64,000 nt of DNA, from the NCBI GenBank assembly GCA_017398545.1, contig JAFQFT010000073.1:40416-104415 (forward strand), written 5' to 3'. The position numbers and the translations under genes were made by a program. This document shows positions 9,308 to 16,413 of this stretch, piece after piece. The notes under the pieces are model-generated. The model did not search any database. It saw only the letters and a program-made list of their open reading frames with translations, and had not been told where the DNA came from. The stretch's first letter is position 1; every line of letters starts with the position of its first letter. Origin of the DNA: Bacilli bacterium (GTDB lineage: Bacteria > Bacillota_I > Bacilli_A > ML615J-28 > CAG-313).

Positions 9308-10213
9308 ATGAAATGTTATTTCATCTTAAATCCTGCTGCAGGTAATGGTGAAAAAGGGAAAATTTTTTTAGAAGCCTACAACAAATTAAAAGCACTAAAT
9401 AAATATGATATTAATATTTATGAAACTATTGGTGTCGGTGATTCAACAAGATTTGTAGCAGAAATATGCACTAAATATCCTAACGAAGATATTTATATCT
9501 TCGCATGTGGAGGGGATGGAACGATGAATGAAGTGGTGACTGGAGTTGCAAATTATCCAAATGCAATTTTAGGAATTGTTCCTACTGGATCTTGTAATGA
9601 TTTTTTAAAATCATTTCCAGGATATGATTTTATGGATTTAGAAAAACAAATCAATGGTGAAATTATTCCATGTGATTTGTTAAAAGTAGATGAATTTTAT
9701 TCTTTAAATGTTACTAACATTGGATTTGATGCAAGAGTAAATTATGATCAAATTAAACTTAGAGCTAAATATCATAATGTAAAAAAAGCATATAATAATG
9801 CAATAATTCGAAATCTTTTAAAACCATTAGGTGATAAAGTTAAAATAACTATTGATAATGAAGAATTTTTCGATGGAAAATCACTACTCATGGCATTTGG
9901 TAATGCTTCCTATTATGGTGGAGGTTATAATTGTACTCCTAAATCTAGCATCAATGATGGATTAGTTGATTGTATAGTTATTAAAAAGGTATCAATTCTT
10001 ACTTTTGCAAGCCTAATTGGAAAATATAAAAAAGGTCTTATTTATGACAATCCTAAATATAAAAGAATAGCTTTTTGTAAAAAAGCAACAAGGGTTACTA
10101 TAGAATCTCCTAAAATTCTTACTATTTGTATTGATGGAGAAACAATTCATCGTAATAAAGTTACAATTGAAATATTAAAACATAAGATAAAATTTCTTTT
10201 ACCACAAAAATAA
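9308..10213 (+). CDS. diacylglycerol kinase-family lipid kinase
   Basis: Lipid kinase of the DagK/YegS/BmrU family, 301 residues, phosphorylating diacylglycerol or a related lipid at the membrane. N-terminal NPAAGNG and the nucleotide loop CGGDGTMNEVVTG (about residues 67-79) are intact, and GNASYYGGGY (about 198-207) matches the C-terminal part of the family. It starts one base after the racemase stop, so the two share a message, although their functions are not obviously linked. A terminator follows. Confidence 0.88.
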   Translation: MKCYFILNPAAGNGEKGKIFLEAYNKLKALNKYDINIYETIGVGDSTRFVAEICTKYPNEDIYIFACGGDGTMNEVVTGVANYPNAILGIVPTGSCNDFLKSFPGYDFMDLEKQINGEIIPCDLLKVDEFYSLNVTNIGFDARVNYDQIKLRAKYHNVKKAYNNAIIRNLLKPLGDKVKITIDNEEFFDGKSLLMAFGNASYYGGGYNCTPKSSINDGLVDCIVIKKVSILTFASLIGKYKKGLIYDNPKYKRIAFCKKATRVTIESPKILTICIDGETIHRNKVTIEILKHKIKFLLPQK

Positions 10214-10225
10214 TATAAAATTAAT

Positions 10226-10258
10226 GTCTTTAAATCATTTTGGTTTAGAGACTTTTTT
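10226..10258 (+). terminator. intrinsic terminator after the lipid kinase
   Basis: GTCTTTAAATC pairs with GGTTTAGAGAC (10226-10252) with G-T wobbles, followed by six T. Confidence 0.75.
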
Positions 10259-10303
10259 GTTATATTTAATATTATTTAATCATAAATAATAATGGTGATA
10301 GAA

Positions 10304-11470
10304 ATGAAAAAATTATTAATTGTTGGTTTAATGTTAATATGTGTAAATATTCCAGTTGTTAAGGCTAATGTAAGTAATAACTTAGTTAATTTAATTCCAC
10401 TTGAAATAGGAAGTGCTAAATCGATAGTTTTAATGGAGGTAGAAACTAAAGAAGTATTATATGAATTAAATGCACATAAGAAACGTGCTCCTGCTTCAAT
10501 GACAAAAATAATGACAATGAAGTTAGTTTTAGATGCTATGAAAAATAATGAATTTACAATGGATGATATTTTAACAACTAGTAATTATGCATCTAGTATG
10601 GGAGGATCACAAATATATCTTGCCCCTAATGAACAAATGAAAGTAGAAGATTTATTTAAAAGCATGGTTATCGCATCTGCTAATGATGCGGCGGTTGTAC
10701 TTGCGGAACGAGTATCTGGTAGTGAAGAATTATTTGCAAATAAAATGAATCATATTGCTAAAACACTTGGTTGTAAAAATACTAATTTTATTAATGCAAC
10801 AGGTCTTCCTACTGATAATCACTATACAACAAGTTATGATATGGCACTTATTGCATGTGATTTATTAAAAGAATATAAAGATATTGTAATACCATATTCA
10901 TCTATGTATGAAAGTTATATTAGAACAGATACTAATAATCCATTTTGGTTAGTGAATACTAATAAAATGTTAAAATTAAATAACGGAGTAGATGGACTAA
11001 AAACTGGTTGGACAAGTGAAGCTGGATATTGTATTACAACTACAATGGAAAAAAATGGAATGAGACTTGTATGTGTCGTTATGGGAGCCGAAACTCCAAC
11101 ACTTAGAAATAGTGATGCAATGAAGGTTTTAAATTACGGATTTAATTCGTATGAACTAGTAACATTGAAAGAAAAAAATGAAATAATTGAAACAGAATCT
11201 GATGTTTTAGTAAATCCTAGTAAATATAATATAGTTACAAGTAATAAAATGTGTTACTTAAAAAATAAAGGTGAATCCTTTAATGAAGTGACTTATGAAA
11301 TAACATTATATCGTGATAAAATTAGAAATCAAGAATATGAAAATATTGGTTTAATTAAAGCATATATTGATGGAAAATTAGTTGATGAAGTTTCATTAGA
11401 TTTAGAAGAAGAACTAAGGAAAAGTAGTTATTTAGAGATCTTGTATAAAGTTTTTATATCGTTGTTTTAA
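10304..11470 (+). CDS. dacF: D-alanyl-D-alanine carboxypeptidase, DacF-like
   Basis: Penicillin-binding carboxypeptidase that trims cell-wall peptides, 388 residues. ATG 10304 is chosen over ATG 10292 because GGTGAT (10294-10299) then acts as ribosome binding site. A signal peptide (MKKLLIVGLMLICVNIPVVKA) opens the protein. Catalytic motifs are SMTK (Ser65-Lys68), SAN and KTG (from Lys233). A C-terminal hydrophobic stretch can anchor it to the membrane. In Bacillus and many clostridia dacF directly precedes spoIIAA; here the same order holds but a decayed gene lies between. It may act on spore cortex peptidoglycan. Confidence 0.88.
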   Translation: MKKLLIVGLMLICVNIPVVKANVSNNLVNLIPLEIGSAKSIVLMEVETKEVLYELNAHKKRAPASMTKIMTMKLVLDAMKNNEFTMDDILTTSNYASSMGGSQIYLAPNEQMKVEDLFKSMVIASANDAAVVLAERVSGSEELFANKMNHIAKTLGCKNTNFINATGLPTDNHYTTSYDMALIACDLLKEYKDIVIPYSSMYESYIRTDTNNPFWLVNTNKMLKLNNGVDGLKTGWTSEAGYCITTTMEKNGMRLVCVVMGAETPTLRNSDAMKVLNYGFNSYELVTLKEKNEIIETESDVLVNPSKYNIVTSNKMCYLKNKGESFNEVTYEITLYRDKIRNQEYENIGLIKAYIDGKLVDEVSLDLEEELRKSSYLEILYKVFISLF

Positions 11471-11482
11471 AAAACATAATGA

Positions 11483-11511
11483 TTGCTTTTTCGTGATTAT
11501 AATGATAAAAT
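11483..11511 (+). promoter_or_regulatory. sigma-A promoter
   Basis: -35 TTGCTT (11483-11488), 17-bp spacer, -10 TAAAAT (11506-11511) extended by TG at 11503-11504. It lies upstream of a terminator and then the AlbA_2 pseudogene. Confidence 0.55.
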
Positions 11512-11517
11512 TATAGT

Positions 11518-11608
11518 ATCTAAAAAACATAAATATAGCATTTTATATAGTAATATTCAAAGCATTTAATCGTACTACTAATTATTGTATTTGATTAAAT
11601 GCTTTTTT
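11518..11608 (+). ncRNA. possible short leader RNA or sRNA
   Basis: The promoter at 11483-11511 would start a transcript near 11518 that meets an intrinsic terminator ending at 11608, giving about 90 nt with no convincing reading frame. AGCATTT occurs twice (about 11548 and 11561), so the 3' arm of the terminator could pair with either copy, a layout that would allow attenuation ahead of the next gene. Confidence 0.3.
11559..11608 (+). terminator. intrinsic terminator upstream of the AlbA_2 pseudogene
   Basis: 13-bp perfect stem AAAGCATTTAATC/GATTAAATGCTTT with a 21-nt loop, ending in six T (11603-11608). Confidence 0.75.
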
Positions 11609-11644
11609 ATTTTTTAGAAAATTTCTTAAGAAAGGCTATATAAA

Positions 11645-12970
11645 ATGAAATACATTGAAAGTGAAACAGTAGAATTAAAAGCTATTTTAAATGATGATAT
11701 GAAAACTGAAGTAATAGCATTTTTAAATAGTTATTTAGGTGGGAAAATTTATGTAGGTGTAGATAATTTTGGAAACATTTTAAAATTATCACAAGAAGAA
11801 AAAGATTTAAATGAATCTAAAATTATTAATTGGATTAGAGATGAATCAATTTATCCAAATTGTTCTGAATTTGTTAGTATTAAGTATAATAAAGATGATG
11901 TTCTTGAAATATCAATAACACCAGGGAATAATAAACCTTATTTTTTAAAAGAAAAAGGACCAAAATCATCAGGTGTTTATATTAGATATGGGAGAAATAA
12001 AAGCCAAGCATCTCAAAAAGAAATTACTAGAATGATTATGGAATCTAATAATATTTTTTATGAAGAGATGATTTCAAGTATTCAAGATTTAACATTTAAT
12101 TATTTAAAGCTAAAATTTGAAGAAAAAAATTTAGAATTTAAAGAATTTAAAATGGTAACTTCAGGTTTTATAAGAGATAATAAATTTACAAATTTAGCAT
12201 TTATTTTTAGTGACCAATATGATGTAGAAACTAAAATTGGTGTATATCATGGATTAGATAGAGCTGTCTTTAAATCAAAAAAAGAATTTGGAGGTTCAAT
12301 TATTAAACAAATTGATAAAACATTAGAATATTATGATTTGTGTAATGAAACAAGAATTGTAATAGATGGATCTCCAATGAGAAAAGAATTCGTTTCTTAT
12401 CATAATAAAGCAGCTAGAGAAGCAATTTTAAATTGTTATTGTCATAGAGATTATAATAGAAGATCAAACATTAAAATAGAATTTTTTGATAACAGGTGTG
12501 AAATAATATCACCAGGTGGTTTTTATGGAGGCTTAACTTTAGAAGAAGCACTTAATGGTGTTCAAAGTTTTAGAAATTAATATTTAGTACAACTCCTTCA
12601 TAAGTTAGGGTATGTTGAAAATTATTCTTCAAGTTTAGATAGAATATTTAAAGAATACAAAAACGATAAAGTTAAACCTGTAATAAAGACTACACTAAAT
12701 ATGTTTAAAGTAACATTTCCAAATATGAATTATAAGTTTGATGACCAAGAAATTGACCAAGAAACTGACCAAGAAATTGACCAAGAAAGTATTCAAAGAA
12801 TGATTCTAGAAGTAATTAAAAATGAACCTACAATTACAAGAAATGGGATGGCAAAAAAATTAAATATAAGTTCAACAAAAATTAAACATTATTTAGATAA
12901 AATGAGAAACAGTGGATTAATTGTGCATAAAGGTTCTACTAAATCTGGTCATTGGGAGATAGTTGATTAA
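11645..12970 (+). pseudogene. AlbA_2 (Schlafen-type) ATP-binding regulator split by a stop codon
   Basis: Two parts in the same frame are separated by one TAA at 12578-12580. The first 311 codons carry an N-terminal AlbA_2 domain (ESETVELKA, LGGKIYVGVD) and an ATPase-like region (AAREAILNCYCHRDYN, IISPGGFYGGL). After the TAA the frame continues YLVQLLHKLGYVENYSSSL, as expected for the family, then a repeated DQEIDQET linker (about 12741-12790) and a winged helix (about 12810-12960). Proteins of this family normally run through this point without a break, so a nonsense mutation or assembly error is likely. Promoters and terminators on both sides make it a separate unit inside the dacF-spoIIA region, probably acquired. 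Confidence 0.82.
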
Positions 12971-12988
12971 AATAATTCAATAAATATT

Positions 12989-13021
12989 AAAAAGAAACAA
13001 ATTTATTTTTGTTTCTTTTTT
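12989..13021 (+). terminator. intrinsic terminator after the AlbA_2 pseudogene
   Basis: AAAAAGAAACAAA pairs with TTTGTTTCTTTTT (12989-13020) around a 6-nt loop; the 3' arm doubles as the T tract. Confidence 0.75.
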
Positions 13022-13024
13022 GTT

Positions 13025-13052
13025 TTAGGTTTTTTATTATTTTTTTGAATTA
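13025..13052 (+). promoter_or_regulatory. weak candidate sigma-H promoter for spoIIA
   Basis: TTAGGTTTT (13025-13033), 10-bp gap, TTTGAATTA (13044-13052). The core AGG and GAATTA fit the Bacillus sigma-H consensus, and spoIIA is sigma-H-driven in Bacillus, but there are mismatches and the gap is one base short. Confidence 0.3.
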
Positions 13053-13100
13053 ATTTAATTAATTTTTAATGGATTATTTTGTAAGATTATGATGAAGGTA

Positions 13101-13129
13101 TTGAAGTTTATAATTAAATTTGATATTAT
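13101..13129 (+). promoter_or_regulatory. sigma-A-like promoter for spoIIA
   Basis: -35 TTGAAG (13101-13106), 17-bp spacer, -10 TATTAT (13124-13129) extended by TG at 13121-13122; it would give a very short leader before spoIIAA. Confidence 0.5.
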
Positions 13130-13151
13130 GTATCTTGATAGGAGGGAGAAA

Positions 13152-13505
13152 ATGGGGTTATCAGTTCAAATGGCGATTAAAAAGAATCGTTTGGTGATTA
13201 GATTAGATGGTGAATTAGACCAATCTAATGTTGAAGAATTAAAAAAGAAAGTTTGTAATATTATTAAAAAGTATTCAATTGTTAATTTAGTATTTAATTT
13301 TGAGAATTTATCTTTTATGGATAGTACTGGTATTGGTTTTATTATTGGAAGATATGGTGAAATTAAACGTAAGGGTGGTTCAATTGTAATATGTTCAATG
13401 AACAATACAATTAAAAAAGTATTTAATATATCAGGTCTTAAAAGAATATGTAATGTTGCAAATGATGAAGTAAGTGCAGATAAAATATTGGGGGTGATTG
13501 CATGA
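13152..13505 (+). CDS. spoIIAA: anti-sigma F factor antagonist SpoIIAA
   Basis: STAS-domain switch protein of sporulation, 117 residues. Its unphosphorylated form pulls SpoIIAB off sigma-F. ATG 13152 follows a full AGGAGGG (about 13140-13146); an in-frame ATG at 13089 lacks a ribosome site and overlaps the promoter. From this start the phosphorylated serine is Ser58 (MDSTGIGF), the same number as in Bacillus subtilis, which supports the start. It overlaps spoIIAB by 4 bp (ATGA), as in other spore formers. Confidence 0.95.
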   Translation: MGLSVQMAIKKNRLVIRLDGELDQSNVEELKKKVCNIIKKYSIVNLVFNFENLSFMDSTGIGFIIGRYGEIKRKGGSIVICSMNNTIKKVFNISGLKRICNVANDEVSADKILGVIA

Positions 13506-13924
13506 AAAATGAGTTAAATATTAGTTTTCCATCTAAACTAATTAATGTACAAACATCAAGAGCAATTTTAATAGGTTTTTTAGCAGAACTTGATTTACCA
13601 ATGTCGGTTATTAATGAGTTAAAGACAGCATTATCAGAAGCGGTAACTAACGCAATAGTACATGGTTATAATAATGATGAAAGTTGTGTGGTTAGTTTAT
13701 ATTTTAGTTATGATGATTTTAGTATTAAAATGATTGTTGAGGATAAAGGTGTTGGAATAGAGAATATTGATGCTGCGAAAGAACCACTATTTTCTACAAA
13801 ATTTGATGAAGAACGTGCAGGACTTGGGTTTACAATTATGGAAGTATTTACAGATTCACTTCAAATTGATTCAGTTTTGGGAAGTGGAACTAAAGTTACA
13901 ATGATAAAAAATTATGCTTCCTAA
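13502..13924 (+). CDS. spoIIAB: anti-sigma F factor / SpoIIAA kinase SpoIIAB
   Basis: GHKL-type kinase of 140 residues that binds sigma-F and inactivates SpoIIAA by phosphorylation. The N-box SEAVTNAIVHGY (about residues 43-54), the G1 motif EDKGVGI and the G2 region ERAGLGFTIME are all present. Start and stop both overlap neighbours (4 bp with spoIIAA, 11 bp with sigF), the classic coupled three-gene arrangement. Confidence 0.95.
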   Translation: MKNELNISFPSKLINVQTSRAILIGFLAELDLPMSVINELKTALSEAVTNAIVHGYNNDESCVVSLYFSYDDFSIKMIVEDKGVGIENIDAAKEPLFSTKFDEERAGLGFTIMEVFTDSLQIDSVLGSGTKVTMIKNYAS

Positions 13925-14495
13925 TGATGAAATTGAAGTTTTATTAAAACAATATGAAGGAATAATTAGGAAAATAGTAAATAAATATAAAGTATCAAGT
14001 TTTGATAGGGAAGATTTGTATCAAGCAGGTTTATTAGGACTTTTTAAAGCAATTAAAAATTATAAAGAAGAATATAATGTAAAACTTACTACTTATGCAT
14101 TTAAGTATATAATTGGTGAAGTAAATAGAGAATATAAAAAGTTAAATTTATATGGAAGGGTTGATTATAATAAAATTAGAAGTTTTGTTTATTTGAATAA
14201 TACCTTAACTCCTGAAGAAATCTGTAAAGAGTTAAATATAAGTATTGAAACGTTTTATGATGCAATGAGTAGAGTTGATCAGGTGATGTATTTAGAAGAT
14301 GATACAAGAGATTCTATTATTGATAATAAAGCATATATTGATTTAGAACTTAATAAAGATGAAGAATTATTATATCAGTATTATGTAGTTAGAAGATTTT
14401 CTCAAACAGAGATCGCTAAACTTCTTAATGTTTCTCAATCTACAGTTTCAAGAAGTATAAAGAAATTAAAACTTAAGATTAAAGAACGAGCTTAA
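13914..14495 (+). CDS. sigF: RNA polymerase sigma-F factor, compact form
   Basis: First forespore sigma factor. It has 193 residues, against about 255 in Bacillus. Region 2 is clear (REDLYQAGLLGLFKAI, then LTTYAFKYIIGEVNREYK, which matches the STYAVPMIIGEIQRF segment of Bacillus SigF), and region 4 has the helix-turn-helix SQTEIAKLLNVSQSTVSRSI. The missing length is mainly in region 3 and the region 2-3 linker. Position after spoIIAB identifies it as sigma-F rather than sigma-G. A terminator overlaps its stop codon, so transcription of spoIIA ends here. Confidence 0.92.
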   Translation: MLPNDEIEVLLKQYEGIIRKIVNKYKVSSFDREDLYQAGLLGLFKAIKNYKEEYNVKLTTYAFKYIIGEVNREYKKLNLYGRVDYNKIRSFVYLNNTLTPEEICKELNISIETFYDAMSRVDQVMYLEDDTRDSIIDNKAYIDLELNKDEELLYQYYVVRRFSQTEIAKLLNVSQSTVSRSIKKLKLKIKERA

Positions 14496-14517
14496 AGAAT
14501 TACTTTAAGCTTTTTTT
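14489..14517 (+). terminator. intrinsic terminator of the spoIIA operon
   Basis: 9-bp stem AGCTTAAAG/CTTTAAGCT (14489-14511) with an AATTA loop and seven T; it overlaps the sigF stop codon. Confidence 0.9.
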
Positions 14518-14546
14518 GTATAAATTTACCATTAATAGGAATAATA
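14518..14546 (+). promoter_or_regulatory. candidate forespore (sigma-G/F-type) promoter for spoVA
   Basis: GTATA (14518-14522), 17-bp gap, AATAATA (14540-14546). This is one mismatch in each box from the Bacillus sigma-G pattern. It lies right after the sigF terminator, and spoVA is sigma-G-dependent in Bacillus. Confidence 0.4.
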
Positions 14547-14566
14547 AAATAAAAAAGGAGAATGAA

Positions 14567-15004
14567 ATGAAAAATAAAATTTATAATCAAATACTAGATA
14601 ATGAACAAATAAAAAGACCAATTATAAAAAACTCAATTAAAGCTTTTATAATCGGAGGACTTATTTGTGCATTTGGTGAACTTTTAATAATGTTATTTAA
14701 TAAAGGTTTTAAGATAGATTTAGATACTTCTAAAATGTTAATGTCATTTGTTTTAGTTCTAATTACCGCTATATTAACTGGATTTGGTGTATTTGATAAA
14801 ATAGGTGAAGTTGCAGGTGCTGGTACAATTGTTCCAATTACCGGTTTTGCAAATTCATTAACAGCTTCAGCACTAGAATCTAAAAGTGAAGGTATAATAA
14901 CTGGTATTTTAACAAATATGTTTAAGTTAGCAGGAGCTGTTATTGCAACTGCAATAATTTCAGCATTTATTATTGGATCTATTATTTATTTTGTGAGGGT
15001 ATAA
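14567..15004 (+). CDS. spoVAC: stage V sporulation protein AC
   Basis: Membrane protein of the SpoVA channel that moves calcium-dipicolinate into the forespore and out at germination; 145 residues. ATG 14567 follows AAAAGGAG; an upstream TTG at 14516 lies in the sigF terminator and is rejected. Family marks are IKAFIIGGLICAFGE and the GAGTIVPITGFANSLTASAL segment shared with SpoVAE. About four TM segments. First of three genes with almost no gaps. Confidence 0.93.
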   Translation: MKNKIYNQILDNEQIKRPIIKNSIKAFIIGGLICAFGELLIMLFNKGFKIDLDTSKMLMSFVLVLITAILTGFGVFDKIGEVAGAGTIVPITGFANSLTASALESKSEGIITGILTNMFKLAGAVIATAIISAFIIGSIIYFVRV

Positions 15005-15005
15005 A

Positions 15006-16013
15006 ATGATTAAAGTAGGTAGAAATAGTATTTTATTTAGTGATGTGTATTTAGTATCATCAGGAACTGTATGTGGTAGTAAAGAACACGATGGACCAAT
15101 GGGTAAGTATATTGATAAATATTATGAAGATTCATATGCAGGGTGTGATTCTTGGGAAAAAAGCGAGCAGAAGATGCTTAATGACGCGATTAAAATTGCG
15201 CTTTCTAAAGAAGGAATTACGGAACATAGTATAGATTTATTTGTAGGAGGAGATTTAAATAATCAACTTGCATGTACAAATTATACAGTTAAAAATTATG
15301 CATTCCCATATTTAGGAGTGTATGCTGCATGTTCTACTCTTACAGAATCTTTAATTGTTGCAAGTACATTTATTGATTCTAATTATGGAAATTATATATT
15401 AGCTAGTGCTTCAAGTCATAATGCTACAAGTGAAAGACAGTTTAGGTATCCTACTGAATATGGAGGACAAAAACCATCATCTATAACATCTACTGCAACA
15501 GGATGTGGAGTGGCACTGCTTTCATCTATTCCATCTTATATTCAAATTACAAAGGCAACAATTGGTAGAGTAGTCGAGAGTAATATTGTTGATGCACAAG
15601 ACTTAGGTAGAGCAATGGCTCCTGCTTGTTGCGAAACTTTAAGAAATCATTTGCATGATTTTGCAGTTACACCTGATGAATATGATCTAATATTAACAGG
15701 TGATTTATCTACATATGGAAGTAGTTGTTTTAAAAAGATGGCTGAAGCGTATGGGATAAAACTTGGAGATAATTATAATGATTCAGGCCTTATGCTATAT
15801 GATTTAGAAAAACAACATGTTCATGCAGGAGGAAGTGGATGTGGATGTGTAAGTTTAGTAAGTTTAGGGTATGTCCTTAAAAAAATGTATGAAAATAAGC
15901 TTAAAAAAGTACTTATTATCGCAACAGGGGCACTTATGAACCCTGTTATGGTTGCACAACAAGAAAATATTCCATCTATTGCACATGCAATAGTATTAGA
16001 AAGAGTGAAATAA
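15006..16013 (+). CDS. spoVAD: stage V sporulation protein AD
   Basis: Soluble thiolase-fold partner of the SpoVA channel that binds dipicolinic acid; 335 residues, the normal length. Recognisable segments are GTVCGSKEHDGPMG near the N-terminus, YAACSTLTESL in the middle, and AGGSGCGCVS and LIIATGALMNPV near the C-terminus. ATG 15006 is one base after the spoVAC stop, with GAGGGTAT as ribosome site. Its stop overlaps the start of spoVAE by one base. Confidence 0.95.
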   Translation: MIKVGRNSILFSDVYLVSSGTVCGSKEHDGPMGKYIDKYYEDSYAGCDSWEKSEQKMLNDAIKIALSKEGITEHSIDLFVGGDLNNQLACTNYTVKNYAFPYLGVYAACSTLTESLIVASTFIDSNYGNYILASASSHNATSERQFRYPTEYGGQKPSSITSTATGCGVALLSSIPSYIQITKATIGRVVESNIVDAQDLGRAMAPACCETLRNHLHDFAVTPDEYDLILTGDLSTYGSSCFKKMAEAYGIKLGDNYNDSGLMLYDLEKQHVHAGGSGCGCVSLVSLGYVLKKMYENKLKKVLIIATGALMNPVMVAQQENIPSIAHAIVLERVK

Positions 16014-16363
16014 TGAACATACTTAATGCTTTTTTAATTGGTGGATTTATTTGTTTTATTGGTCAAATATTAATGGATCAATTCAAGTTTTTACCACTTC
16101 ATGTAACGGTATTGTTTGTTGTGATTGGTTCAATATTAGAAGCTTTTAATGTTTATGATTATTTAATTGAATTTGCAGGAGCTGGAGCTTTGGTACCAAT
16201 TTCTAATTTTGGCCATAGCATGACACAAGCTGCAGTTGATTCTGCGCTTGATGAAGGATATTTAGGTTTATTAACTGGAGTGTTTGATTTGTCAGCAAGT
16301 GGACTATCTTTTGCGGTCTTTAGCGCTTTTATAGTTTCTTTAATATTTAAACCAAAGGGCTAA
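16013..16363 (+). CDS. spoVAE: stage V sporulation protein AE
   Basis: Small membrane protein (116 residues, about four TM segments) of the SpoVA complex, related to SpoVAC: both have LNAFLIGGFICFIGQ-type openings and a GAGALVPISNFGHSMTQAA segment. Together C, D and E are the minimal spoVA set also found in clostridia; spoVAA, AB and AF are not here. Confidence 0.92.
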   Translation: MNILNAFLIGGFICFIGQILMDQFKFLPLHVTVLFVVIGSILEAFNVYDYLIEFAGAGALVPISNFGHSMTQAAVDSALDEGYLGLLTGVFDLSASGLSFAVFSAFIVSLIFKPKG

Positions 16364-16413
16364 TTTAGTTAAATTTTATTTTAAATATGGTATATTATTT
16401 ATGAGGTGATATA

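Noticed and set aside
12741..12790. CRISPR-like or other functional direct repeat
   Set aside because: Units of about 12 bases within a coding linker (DQEI/DQET); no spacers. Such DQ-rich repeats are usual in this protein family.
12701..12970. Separate gene for a winged-helix protein
   Set aside because: It is in the same frame as 11645-12577, no ribosome site precedes its ATG, and the codons between 12581 and 12700 continue the family sequence, so it is the second half of a pseudogene.
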